Below are positions 7,058-14,810 of a stretch of 39,264 nucleotides of DNA, one piece after another (position 1 is the stretch's first letter; each line of letters opens with the position of its first letter). The translations under genes and the position numbers were made by a program. Source of the DNA: CAZVCG01 sp964626265 (GTDB lineage: Bacteria > Pseudomonadota > Alphaproteobacteria > UBA9219); contig CAZVCG010000019.1 of NCBI GenBank assembly GCA_964626265.1, forward strand, positions 1-39,264. Direction: 5' to 3'. Below the pieces are notes generated by a model. That model did no database searches. It worked only from the letters and a program-made list of their open reading frames with translations, and was not told where the DNA came from.

Positions 7058-8734
7058 ATGACCGACCGCTTAGTGTTGGCGTTGGCCCAGTTGAACCCCT
7101 CCGTTGGCGATATTGCAGGAAATATAAATAAATTAATGACATATTGGCGCGAAGCGTCGTCAAAAGGCGTTGATCTGGTCGTTACGCCCGAGCTTTACGT
7201 AACGGGTTATCCACCGGAAGATTACGCAACGAACCCCAATCTACTGAAAATGGTTAGGGATGCCGTGGAGGCTTTGGCGCGCAAGACGGCGACTGGGCCG
7301 GGATTGCTCGTCGGCGCACCTTGGGTCATCAACGACAGGCTTTATAACGCGGCCATCTTGATCGAGGGCGGCAAAATTCTCGGCGTGATCTGTAAATACG
7401 ACCTGCCGAATTATGGCCCGTTCGACGAAAAACGCGTGTATGCCGCTGGATCGTTGCCGGAACCGGTGACGTTCCGCAAATGTCGTCTTGGCATTATGGT
7501 CTGCGAGGATATGTGGACATCGACGGCTGCGACGCATTTGAAGCAGCAAGGCGCGCAGGCTCTGATTGTTTTGAACGGTAGCCCCTTCGAAAGCGGACAC
7601 CCGTTCTACCAGAGTAAGCAGATTTACCGTTATGAACTTGCGCGTAAGCGCATTCAGGAAACGAAATTGCCCGTATATTACGTCAATCAGATCGGCGGAC
7701 AGGATGAATTGGCGTTCGAAGGCGCTTCGTTCGTGATCGATGACGAGGGCGAAATCAAGGCTCAGGCAAAGGCTTGGGAAGAAGAGCTATTAGTGGTTCC
7801 CGCGCTTGTTACGCCGGGCCGGCTGGTTCCGGATAGCGCGAATGTCGCTCCGCTTCCCGAAGACAGTGAGACGGCCGTCTATCACGCTCTGATGACCGGG
7901 GTGCGCGACTATGTTAGCAAGAACAAGTTTGACAGGATATTGCTTGGATTGTCCGGCGGCATAGACAGTGCGCTCGTCGCGGCCGTTGCCGTGGACGCTT
8001 TGGGGCCTGATAAAGTGCGCGCCGTGATGATGCCTTCGCCTTATACTTCCCAAACCAGCATAGAAGACGCGTTAGGCGTCGCGCGGGCTTTGGGGTGTCG
8101 TTTGGACTCCATTCCCATTAACGAGCCGATGCAGGCGTTTGAGCGCGTATTGGCGGAATCTTTCATCGGATGTCATCCGGATGTGACGGAGGAAAACGTT
8201 CAGGCGCGTTGCCGGGGCGTGATCCTTATGGCGTTGGCCAACAAGAGCAACGCGCTTGTTCTTGCAACAGGCAATAAGTCGGAGATGGCGACCGGATACG
8301 CGACTTTATATGGCGATATGTGCGGCGGCTTCGCGCCGCTCAAGGACGTTTACAAGACGATGGTCTATCGTCTTGCGCGTTGGCGCAATGCGCATAGGCC
8401 GGAAAAAGGGCTAGGGCCTCAAGGCGTTGTTATTCCTGAGCGTGTGCTCACGAAAGCGCCTACGGCTGAGTTGCGGCCTAATCAGACCGATCAGGACACT
8501 TTGCCGCTCTATGACATTTTGGATAATATTCTTGAGTGTCTCGTTGAAAAGGATATGAACGTTTCCGATGTCATTACGCGGGGCTTTGCCTCGACGACTG
8601 TGCGCAAGGTTTGGGCGATGCTGGGCAGGGCGGAATATAAACGCCGTCAGGGGCCGCCGGGGCCGAAAGTTACATCGCGTCATCTGACCCGCGACAGGCG
8701 GTATCCGATTACGAACACTTACGTTGAAAAGTGA
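7058..8734 (+). CDS. nadE: Glutamine-dependent NAD+ synthetase
   Basis: 558 aa cytosolic enzyme making NAD+ from deamido-NAD+, ATP and glutamine. The N-terminal nitrilase-type glutaminase domain (about 1-260) shows the Glu-Lys-Cys triad: E45 in TPELYVTGYPPEDY, Lys in CKYDLPNYGPFDEKR, and Cys in IMVCEDMW. The C-terminal synthetase domain carries the PP-loop LSGGIDSALVA (about residue 293) and ATGNKSEMATGYATLYGDM. Length fits the bacterial two-domain form. The start is the ATG at 7058, after AAGG about 8 bases upstream; a GTG at 7049 is in frame but less likely. An intrinsic terminator follows the stop. Confidence 0.96.
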   Translation: MTDRLVLALAQLNPSVGDIAGNINKLMTYWREASSKGVDLVVTPELYVTGYPPEDYATNPNLLKMVRDAVEALARKTATGPGLLVGAPWVINDRLYNAAILIEGGKILGVICKYDLPNYGPFDEKRVYAAGSLPEPVTFRKCRLGIMVCEDMWTSTAATHLKQQGAQALIVLNGSPFESGHPFYQSKQIYRYELARKRIQETKLPVYYVNQIGGQDELAFEGASFVIDDEGEIKAQAKAWEEELLVVPALVTPGRLVPDSANVAPLPEDSETAVYHALMTGVRDYVSKNKFDRILLGLSGGIDSALVAAVAVDALGPDKVRAVMMPSPYTSQTSIEDALGVARALGCRLDSIPINEPMQAFERVLAESFIGCHPDVTEENVQARCRGVILMALANKSNALVLATGNKSEMATGYATLYGDMCGGFAPLKDVYKTMVYRLARWRNAHRPEKGLGPQGVVIPERVLTKAPTAELRPNQTDQDTLPLYDILDNILECLVEKDMNVSDVITRGFASTTVRKVWAMLGRAEYKRRQGPPGPKVTSRHLTRDRRYPITNTYVEK

Positions 8735-8746
8735 CGGATTGTTACG

Positions 8747-8769
8747 GATGCCATATTGTGGCATCTTTT
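8747..8769 (+). terminator. Intrinsic terminator between nadE and the long purC
   Basis: GATGCCA, loop TATTG, TGGCATC, then TTTT: a 7-bp stem with a short U-tract, 12 bases after the nadE stop and 25 bases before the purC ATG. It could end nadE transcription or act as a leaky or attenuating element ahead of purC. Confidence 0.7.
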
Positions 8770-8794
8770 CAGCATGAAACAGGAAAACACGACA

Positions 8795-9778
8795 ATGCAC
8801 GACTACATCCGCCAGCGTCTTAATGATGTGCTTACCGACGCCCGTTTTGAAGAACTGCCGAACTTTTCGCGCGGCAAGGTGCGCGAGAATTACGATCTGG
8901 AGGACGGACGCTATATCATGGTGGCGACGGACCGCCAAAGCGCGTTCGATCAGGTTCTGGCCGCGGTGCCGCTCAAGGGGCAGGTTTTAACGGAGGTCGC
9001 ACGTTACTGGTTTGAAGAGACCAAGGACATCGTTCCCAATCACGTTATCGAATATCCAGATCCGAACGTCATGGTCGTGCGCAAGCTGAAAATGATGCCG
9101 GTTGAGGTCGTCGTGCGCGATTACTTGACGGGATCGACATCCACGTCGATTTGGCCGATGTACCAAAAGGGCGAACGCCAGATGTACGGTGAGACGTTCC
9201 CTGACGGCATGAAAAAGAACGAAAAGTTGCCTAAGACGATCCTGACCCCGACGACGAAAGCAGGCACGGGCGAACACGACATGCCCATCACGGGCGAACA
9301 GATCGTTTCGCAAAAGCTGTTAACAGCCGAGCAGTGGAAGGAAGTTTCGGAGGTCGCTCTCAAGCTTTTTGAGCGCGGTAGCGAGTTGGCCGCAAGGCGC
9401 GGCTTGATCCTTGTCGATACCAAGTTCGAGTTTGGCTATGACGAGCAGGGTGTTCTGACAATTGCAGACGAAATCTTGACGCCTGACAGCAGCCGTTATT
9501 GGATAGCGGATACCTATGAAGCGCGTATGGCTGAAGGCAAGGAGCCGGAAAGCCTCGATAAGGAGTTTCTGCGTCTCTGGATTTCTTCGCGTTGCGATCC
9601 TTATAAGGATCCCATTCCGCCCATTCCGGACGATACGCTGGTCGATTTCAGCGCGAAATACATCGCTTTGTACGAAACTATCACGGGCAAGGCTTTTGAG
9701 CCTGCGCCTGCCGAATTCCCGATCCGCGCCCGCATCCGCAAGGCTTTGCAAAAGTACGTGAAGAACGGGAAGCGGTAA
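8795..9778 (+). CDS. purC: SAICAR synthetase, long (Ade1-like) form
   Basis: 327 aa enzyme of purine synthesis joining CAIR and aspartate. It belongs to the longer class resembling yeast Ade1: SRGKVRENYD (P-loop-like start), VATDRQSAFDQVLAAVPLKGQVLT, YPDPNVMVVRKL, the CAIR-binding VVVRDYLTGS with Arg and Ser intact, LILVDTKFEFG with Lys intact, and LTPDSSRYW. The start used is the ATG at 8795 (AGGA further upstream than ideal); an in-frame ATG at 8774 adds seven residues. A second, shorter PurC lies at 11776-12561. Because this copy has the complete ligand-binding residues, it is probably the working housekeeping enzyme. Its stop abuts that of the convergent deacetylase. Confidence 0.94.
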   Translation: MHDYIRQRLNDVLTDARFEELPNFSRGKVRENYDLEDGRYIMVATDRQSAFDQVLAAVPLKGQVLTEVARYWFEETKDIVPNHVIEYPDPNVMVVRKLKMMPVEVVVRDYLTGSTSTSIWPMYQKGERQMYGETFPDGMKKNEKLPKTILTPTTKAGTGEHDMPITGEQIVSQKLLTAEQWKEVSEVALKLFERGSELAARRGLILVDTKFEFGYDEQGVLTIADEILTPDSSRYWIADTYEARMAEGKEPESLDKEFLRLWISSRCDPYKDPIPPIPDDTLVDFSAKYIALYETITGKAFEPAPAEFPIRARIRKALQKYVKNGKR

Positions 9779-10579
9779 TCAAATAACGTCTTGTTCTGTA
9801 CACAATTCGCCAAGTGTTGGGGCTTGTCCGATTGACAGGATATTTCTGACTTTTTTCTTCGCCTGTTTCCTCAGCATCCACATGACCCAGCTGATCCATA
9901 AGGGATCGCGGGGGTGGGGTTGGAAGGGGGCTTCCACGTCGAAGTCGAACGGGTGCGTATAGGTCCAAAGACATTCTTTAGGGTCTGCCTTGGAAGCCCA
10001 ATAACGCGATAGCCATGAGGGCAGGGCATAAAGATAGATGCCGCCGGAATAGGGAATACGCAAAGGGCCGAGCGAAGCGACAGGCAAAGGAAACTCAATC
10101 AGGCCATTGGGCCATTTGAAGGGCGTACGCGGTTTATCCGGCATGCCAAAGCGCGAAATATTCGTCGGCATGATACTGGAAGAATAGACAAAGCCGAGTT
10201 CTTTGATAATGTCCAAAGCCCACGACGTTTGATGCGTAAGCGAAAATCCGGGCGCGCGGAAACCAGCCACTTTTTTCCCGCAAAGTTGCTCAAGCTTGTC
10301 TTTGTCCTCGCGGCTTTCGCGGCGGAAACGTTCGGGAGCTTCATCGGTCAGAAAAACGTGATCGTGTGTGTGATAGGCTATTTCATGGCCGCGCAGGGCA
10401 AGTTCCTGAATCAAGGTTGGCGACGCCTCGGCCACACGACCAACAGTAAAAATAGTCGCCTTTCTTTGAACTTCATCGCAAAAATCGATTAACCGATAAG
10501 CCATGCGAACCCAACGTCCATCCTTGGCGTATTCCCCTGTTGGGTCTTCTAGATCGATGGTAAGTGTGACGGCGGTCAC
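9779..10579 (-). CDS. Polysaccharide deacetylase (NodB-homology) family protein
   Basis: 266 aa. The family removes N- or O-acetyl groups from polysaccharides using a metal held by Asp-His-His. Visible motifs: TIDLED (motif 1, with the Asp pair), HEIAYHTHDH (motif 2, HxxxH) and FRAPGFS (motif 3). The form of motif 1 and the late YTHPFDFD are like deacetylases linked to exopolysaccharide export. No signal peptide is seen with the chosen start, so it is predicted cytoplasmic. The start is the GTG at 10579, overlapping the yceI stop as GTGA, which points to translational coupling; an upstream extension of 48 residues inside yceI is a non-coding shadow. It is the last gene of the purC-purS-lipoprotein-yceI run. 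Confidence 0.85.
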   Translation of the reverse strand: MTAVTLTIDLEDPTGEYAKDGRWVRMAYRLIDFCDEVQRKATIFTVGRVAEASPTLIQELALRGHEIAYHTHDHVFLTDEAPERFRRESREDKDKLEQLCGKKVAGFRAPGFSLTHQTSWALDIIKELGFVYSSSIMPTNISRFGMPDKPRTPFKWPNGLIEFPLPVASLGPLRIPYSGGIYLYALPSWLSRYWASKADPKECLWTYTHPFDFDVEAPFQPHPRDPLWISWVMWMLRKQAKKKVRNILSIGQAPTLGELCTEQDVI

Positions 10580-11187
10580 TGTTTGATCGCCTGCATTTCG
10601 AGCATGAGCGTGATGGATTCTCCAAAGCGTCCTGGCATTTCCGGCGGATCTCCCATGCCGAAATCGGCGCGTTTGAAGCTGCCCCGCAAGGAAAGACCGA
10701 GGGCAGGGCCTTCGCGGCTCCACATGCCGCCACCGCGCGGACTGTTGCCTGCCTGGTTCATCGTTGCTTCAAAGGTGAATGGCTTGCTAATGCCATGCGC
10801 CGTAAGTGTGCCCTTGATTTCCGCTTTACCGTCTTTAAATGTGGAGTCGGAAGCAGCCAAGAAAGTGATTTCTGGATAAGCGCGGCTTTCAAGTAGCTTA
10901 GCAAGGTCGCGGCGAATTTCGTTGTTCGCCGTCATCATGCTGTTGGCATCTAATGCGAATTTTATTTTGCCGATTGTCTTAGAGGAATCGTCATAGCTGA
11001 AAAGCCCTGTGGCCGACTGAAACAAGCCAATCACATTCGCAAACCCCATGTCCATGACCTGAAACGCGGCATTGAATTGCGCCGGAGGAACATAATATTT
11101 GTCGGGCTCGGCTTGCACGCAGAAGGGGGACAAACACACAGCAATCATCAACAAGATCGCAGCGAGAGAACGCTTCATAAAAAGCAT
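10576..11187 (-). CDS. YceI family periplasmic protein
   Basis: 203 aa secreted lipocalin-like protein; YceI proteins bind polyisoprenoid-type lipids in a beta-barrel. A signal peptide (about 1-27, cleavage after CVQA) is followed by the family layout: IGLFQSATGLFSYDD, KIKFALDANSMMTANNEIRRDL, YPEITFLA, GTLTAHGISKPFTFEATM and LRGSFKRADFGMG. The start at 11187 is preceded by AAGGGG embedded in a GGGGATTCCCC palindrome, so the ribosome site may be partly folded; the next ATG, at 11178, is also possible. It begins 12 bases after the lipoprotein stop and overlaps the deacetylase by 4 bases. Confidence 0.9.
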   Translation of the reverse strand: MLFMKRSLAAILLMIAVCLSPFCVQAEPDKYYVPPAQFNAAFQVMDMGFANVIGLFQSATGLFSYDDSSKTIGKIKFALDANSMMTANNEIRRDLAKLLESRAYPEITFLAASDSTFKDGKAEIKGTLTAHGISKPFTFEATMNQAGNSPRGGGMWSREGPALGLSLRGSFKRADFGMGDPPEMPGRFGESITLMLEMQAIKQ

Positions 11188-11199
11188 CGGGGAATCCCC

Positions 11200-11532
11200 T
11201 TATTGCCAATAGCCTTCGACGAACGCATAGCCATACGTGCGTTTTTCCCAATGATCGGGCGACCACACGGAAGTCGGGCTTGGACGCGGCATTAAATGAC
11301 CTGGAATCCAGTTAAAGGACATCCCGTCGTAAAGCCAGTATCCCGGACGCCAGATTTCTTGCATAGGATTTTCGGAACGCAATGGTTCCTCATAGGGCGT
11401 ATCAGGAGGCGATACCAGCGACAGCTTGACATAGGGATAGGGTTGCATCGGCGACGTTTCTTTCGTGCCGCATGCTGAAATAGCCAACAAAAACGGTAAT
11501 GCAAAAAAAAGAGACAGGCGGGAGAGTCTCAT
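11200..11532 (-). CDS. Small lipoprotein with tryptophan/glycine-rich WxPGxW-like repeats
   Basis: 110 aa. A lipoprotein signal with lipobox LAISAC predicts lipidation on Cys (about residue 21). The mature part is rich in Pro, Trp and Tyr, with repeating W-x-P-G-Y-W, NWIPGHL, VWSPDHW and FVEGYW units, like YXWGXW-type repeat proteins of the proteobacterial envelope. Function unknown. The start is the ATG at 11532 with GAGGA 4 bases before it; a longer frame back to 11574 runs through the end of purS and is rejected. It begins 7 bases after purS, so it appears co-transcribed with purine genes, without an obvious functional link. Confidence 0.8.
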   Translation of the reverse strand: MRLSRLSLFFALPFLLAISACGTKETSPMQPYPYVKLSLVSPPDTPYEEPLRSENPMQEIWRPGYWLYDGMSFNWIPGHLMPRPSPTSVWSPDHWEKRTYGYAFVEGYWQ

Positions 11533-11539
11533 GGTTTCC

Positions 11540-11779
11540 TCACACGACGCTGACGCGGAAGTCTTCAATGACAAGATTGGCGAGAAGCTTTTCGGCCATG
11601 GCCTTGGCTTGTTCTATGGCCTTGGCTTCGTTAGTTTCATCGACTTCAAGGATGATTGTTTTACCCATGCGGACTTCACCGATGCCCTTGAAGCCAAGAG
11701 AGGCGAGGGCGTGGCCGATGGCTTTGCCTTGGGGATCCAAAACGCCTTCTTTCAACATAACGTCGATGCGTAGTTTCAT
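11540..11779 (-). CDS. purS: Phosphoribosylformylglycinamidine synthase subunit PurS
   Basis: 79 aa small subunit that bridges PurL and PurQ in the three-part FGAM synthase. Family features: K(L)RIDVMLKEGVLDPQGKAI at the start, SLGFKGIGEVRMGKTIILEVD and the C-terminal LLANLVIEDFRVSVV. It overlaps the end of the short purC by 4 bases (ATGA), as in other alphaproteobacteria. purQ and purL, which usually come next, are absent; a lipoprotein gene follows instead. Confidence 0.95.
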   Translation of the reverse strand: MKLRIDVMLKEGVLDPQGKAIGHALASLGFKGIGEVRMGKTIILEVDETNEAKAIEQAKAMAEKLLANLVIEDFRVSVV

Positions 11780-12561
11780 TTTTTCTTTCCGGTGATAGGA
11801 GTGATGTTGTACGGGATAGTGTCGTTGGCTGCAGCATCTTCAGCCAACAGGCCGAGGCGGCGCGCAACTTCTTGATAGGCTTGCTCGACTTTGCCGAGAT
11901 CTTCGCGGAAACGGTCTTTGTCCATTTTTTCGTTCGTGCGGACGTCCCACAAACGGCAGCTGTCGGGGCTAATTTCATCGGCAAGCACGATGCGCATTTC
12001 CTCGCGGTCGTACAGACGCCCGAACTCTAGCCGGAAATCGACAAGCTTTAAGCCGATGCCGAAGAAGAGGCCCGAAAGGTAATCGTTGATGCGCAACGAT
12101 TGGGACATGATCTCTTCCATCTCATAGGGGCTTGCCCAGCCGAAAGCCGTGATGTGTTCGTCAGAAACTATCGGGTCATCAAGTTCTTTGTTCTTGTAGA
12201 AAAACTCGACCACTGAACGAGGCAGTTGCGTGCCTTCGGGGATGCCGAGACGCTTGGCGAACGGTCCGGCGGCAACGTTATGGATGAGGATTTCCAACGG
12301 AATGATTTCTACCTGGCGAATGAGCTGTTCGCGCATGTTCAGGCGGCGTACGAAATGCGTAGGTACGCCGATTTCGTTCAGTCGGCTCATAAGAAATTCC
12401 GAGATGCGATTGTTCAGCACGCCTTTGCCGGTGATCGTGCCGCGCTTTTGGTTGTTATAAGCGGAGGCATCGTCTTTGAAGTATTGGACTAACGTTCCCG
12501 GCTCTGGTCCTTCGAAAAGTACCTTGCCGTTGCCTTCAAAAATGCGGCGCCTTTTTGACAT
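11776..12561 (-). CDS. purC: Short PurC (SAICAR synthetase-like) with altered ligand-binding residues
   Basis: 261 aa of the ordinary bacterial PurC class. Overall conservation is strong (EGPEPGTLVQYFKDDAS, GKGVLNNRISEFLMSRL, VSDEHITAFGWA, LADEISPDSCRLWD, NEKMDKDRFREDLG). With the start at 12561 it aligns without gaps to E. coli PurC over the first 181 residues, as recalled. Four positions differ: Lys11 is Asn (EGNGK), Arg94 is His and Ser100 is Pro (IHNVAAGP, usually VRNxAAGS), and Lys177 is Arg (DFRLEFG). Arg94 and Ser100 contact the CAIR phosphate in the E. coli enzyme. K13, K123, D175 and E179 are kept. The frame is intact and overlaps purS, so it is not a simple pseudogene. In-frame ATGs at 12573 and 12582 are alternative starts. 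Confidence 0.88.
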   Translation of the reverse strand: MSKRRRIFEGNGKVLFEGPEPGTLVQYFKDDASAYNNQKRGTITGKGVLNNRISEFLMSRLNEIGVPTHFVRRLNMREQLIRQVEIIPLEILIHNVAAGPFAKRLGIPEGTQLPRSVVEFFYKNKELDDPIVSDEHITAFGWASPYEMEEIMSQSLRINDYLSGLFFGIGLKLVDFRLEFGRLYDREEMRIVLADEISPDSCRLWDVRTNEKMDKDRFREDLGKVEQAYQEVARRLGLLAEDAAANDTIPYNITPITGKKK

Positions 12562-12647
12562 GCGAAAATTCATCGGAATCACAATCGGTTAGAAAACCCA
12601 AGGTAGCGGGGATTGTATAGCAGGGGGAGGGGTGGATGACAATGGAT

Positions 12648-14726
12648 TCAGCCTGAACGGAACAACCTGACGGCAGCATCCTTTTTGAACAGATACAGAA
12701 GAATTTTCAAGGCTTTGCCGCGCTCAGATTGTAAGCCGGGATCTTGGTTAAGGATGAGTTTGGCATCGTTGTTGGCCATGTTGAGAAGGTCGTAATCACA
12801 AGACAAATCGGCCAGCTTGAACGCCGGAAGGCCGCTTTGTCGCTTGCCCAGAACCTCACCAGGGCCTCGAAGACGCAAGTCTTCCTCTGCGATACGGAAA
12901 CCGTCCTCTGTTTCGCGCAACATTTGAAGGCGGGCTTTGGCGGTCTCGCCGAGCGGGTTTTGGTACATGAGGAGACAGGTGGATTTTGCTTGCCCGCGCC
13001 CGACGCGACCTCGAAGCTGGTGCAGTTGGGCTAACCCGAACCTTTCGGCATGTTCGACGATCATGAGGCTAGCGTTAGGAACGTCCACCCCGACTTCGAT
13101 AACGGTCGTGGCGACCAGAACCTTAATTTCACCAGCGGCGAAAGTTGCCATAACACGTTCTTTTTCATCCGAGGCCATGCGACCGTGAACGAGACCGATG
13201 TTTTGCAGGCCGAGTTTCTCAGCTAGCATTTCTGCGCGGGCAGTAGCGGCAGCAAGGTCGGATTTTTCGGATTCTTCCACGAGAGGACAGATCCAATAGA
13301 CCTGTGCGTTTTTAGCGATCTGCCGTTTAACCCCCTCGATAGCTTCGTCGAGGCGGGTCATGTTGATAGGACGAGTGGCGATTGGCTGACGGCCTGCGGG
13401 TTTGTCCATGAGGCGCGACACGTCCATATCGCCGAATGCCGTGAGTGTGAGCGTTCGCGGAATGGGCGTAGCCGTCATCACCAGTATATCGACGCCTTTG
13501 CCTTTGTCGGCGAGTTGCAAGCGTTGTTGGACGCCGAAGCGGTGCTGTTCATCGACAACGGCCAGTCCAAGCGCTTTGAATTTAACATCTTCCTGAAATA
13601 AGGCGTGTGTGCCCACAGCGATTTTTATCGTACCATCAGCAAGTCCTTCCAACGTAGCGCGGCGTACCTTGCTGCGCGTTTTGCCAACGAGAAGATAGGC
13701 TTGTAGGCCGAGCGGATGCAAGAATCCGTTCAGTCGCTCGACATGCTGACGTGCAAGAATTTCCGTGGGAACCATAAGCGCGGTTTGCAAACCGGATTCT
13801 AACGCCTGCAGCATCGCCATAAGCGCGACAACCGTTTTGCCCGAGCCGACGTCGCCCTGTAGTAAGCGCAACATGCGCTTTGGCGCTGCCATATCCTCGC
13901 GTATTTCCTTGAGAGCTTGTTGCTGGCCTTCTGTCAACTCGAAAGGCAATGTTTGTTCAAGTTTGCTTTGTAGTTCGCCTGTGCCTTTGACGACGCGGCC
14001 CGCAGCTTCGCGGTGATGGCGGCGTATGACAGCCAAGGCCAGCTGGTCGGCGAGCAGTTCGTCATAGGCGAGCCTCCGCCGGGGCAGCGTGTTTTCATCC
14101 TGTAACGTCTTGCCGTCATGCGCCGCGTTGACGGCTTTCTGCCATGTGGGCCAGTTTTCGCGCTTGAGTAAATGGGGATCGAGCCACTCGGGCAAATCTG
14201 GCAGCTTCGCAAGAACGTTTTCAACCGTTTTGCGAACGAGTTTACTCGAAAGACCTTCCGTAAGTGGATAAACGGTTTCAAGTTTCGGGATTTCTTGCGC
14301 TCGAGATACCGGCACAACGTAATCAGGATGGTTCATCGTCCATCCGCCTCGAAAGCGTTCAAGAACGCCACTGACGACAACAGGGCGATCAATCTGGTAT
14401 AGGTTGCTTAGATAATCGCCTTTAGTGTTGAAATACGTGATTGTTATTTGATCTGTGTCGTCTTCGCCGATAATACGGTAAGGCAGAGAGCGTTTTTTCG
14501 GGGGCGCGTGTTCGACGATTTTCAGAGTGAGTGTCGCGATCCGGTCTTTATCGGCATATTTCAGTTTGGGGCTATAACTGCGGTCGTTCACGCCGGAAGG
14601 CAAATGCCAGAGCAAATCGACGACATGCGGCCCGCATAACTTTGTATAACGTTCGGCCATTTTCGGCCCAACGCCGCGTAGGGTCGATATATCGGCGAAC
14701 AGAGGGAAGAGGATACTGGGGCGCAT
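12648..14726 (-). CDS. recG: ATP-dependent DNA helicase RecG
   Basis: 692 aa branch-migration helicase that remodels stalled forks. An N-terminal wedge/OB domain with LRGVGPKMAERYTKL and LLWHLPSGVNDR is followed by the SF2 motor: Walker A GDVGSGKT (about 293), DEQHRFGV (about 390), MTATPIPRTL (about 418), VIEVGVDVPNA and QLRGRVGRG, and the C-terminal LRLRGPGEVLGKRQSG typical of RecG. Length is normal. It is divergent from mfd with an 84-base gap. The sdhE-type gene often found between recG and mfd is absent. Confidence 0.97.
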   Translation of the reverse strand: MRPSILFPLFADISTLRGVGPKMAERYTKLCGPHVVDLLWHLPSGVNDRSYSPKLKYADKDRIATLTLKIVEHAPPKKRSLPYRIIGEDDTDQITITYFNTKGDYLSNLYQIDRPVVVSGVLERFRGGWTMNHPDYVVPVSRAQEIPKLETVYPLTEGLSSKLVRKTVENVLAKLPDLPEWLDPHLLKRENWPTWQKAVNAAHDGKTLQDENTLPRRRLAYDELLADQLALAVIRRHHREAAGRVVKGTGELQSKLEQTLPFELTEGQQQALKEIREDMAAPKRMLRLLQGDVGSGKTVVALMAMLQALESGLQTALMVPTEILARQHVERLNGFLHPLGLQAYLLVGKTRSKVRRATLEGLADGTIKIAVGTHALFQEDVKFKALGLAVVDEQHRFGVQQRLQLADKGKGVDILVMTATPIPRTLTLTAFGDMDVSRLMDKPAGRQPIATRPINMTRLDEAIEGVKRQIAKNAQVYWICPLVEESEKSDLAAATARAEMLAEKLGLQNIGLVHGRMASDEKERVMATFAAGEIKVLVATTVIEVGVDVPNASLMIVEHAERFGLAQLHQLRGRVGRGQAKSTCLLMYQNPLGETAKARLQMLRETEDGFRIAEEDLRLRGPGEVLGKRQSGLPAFKLADLSCDYDLLNMANNDAKLILNQDPGLQSERGKALKILLYLFKKDAAVRLFRSG

Positions 14727-14810
14727 AGCTGAACAGCTTACACAAATGCCCTAAGCCTTACCAAATGTTATGTTTTTAACCAATTCGGCGGCCTTTCATA
14801 TGACGCTTTA

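Noticed and set aside
10473..10723. 48-residue N-terminal extension of the polysaccharide deacetylase
   Set aside because: It is Arg-rich antisense-like sequence within yceI; the GTG at 10579 overlapping the yceI stop fits better.
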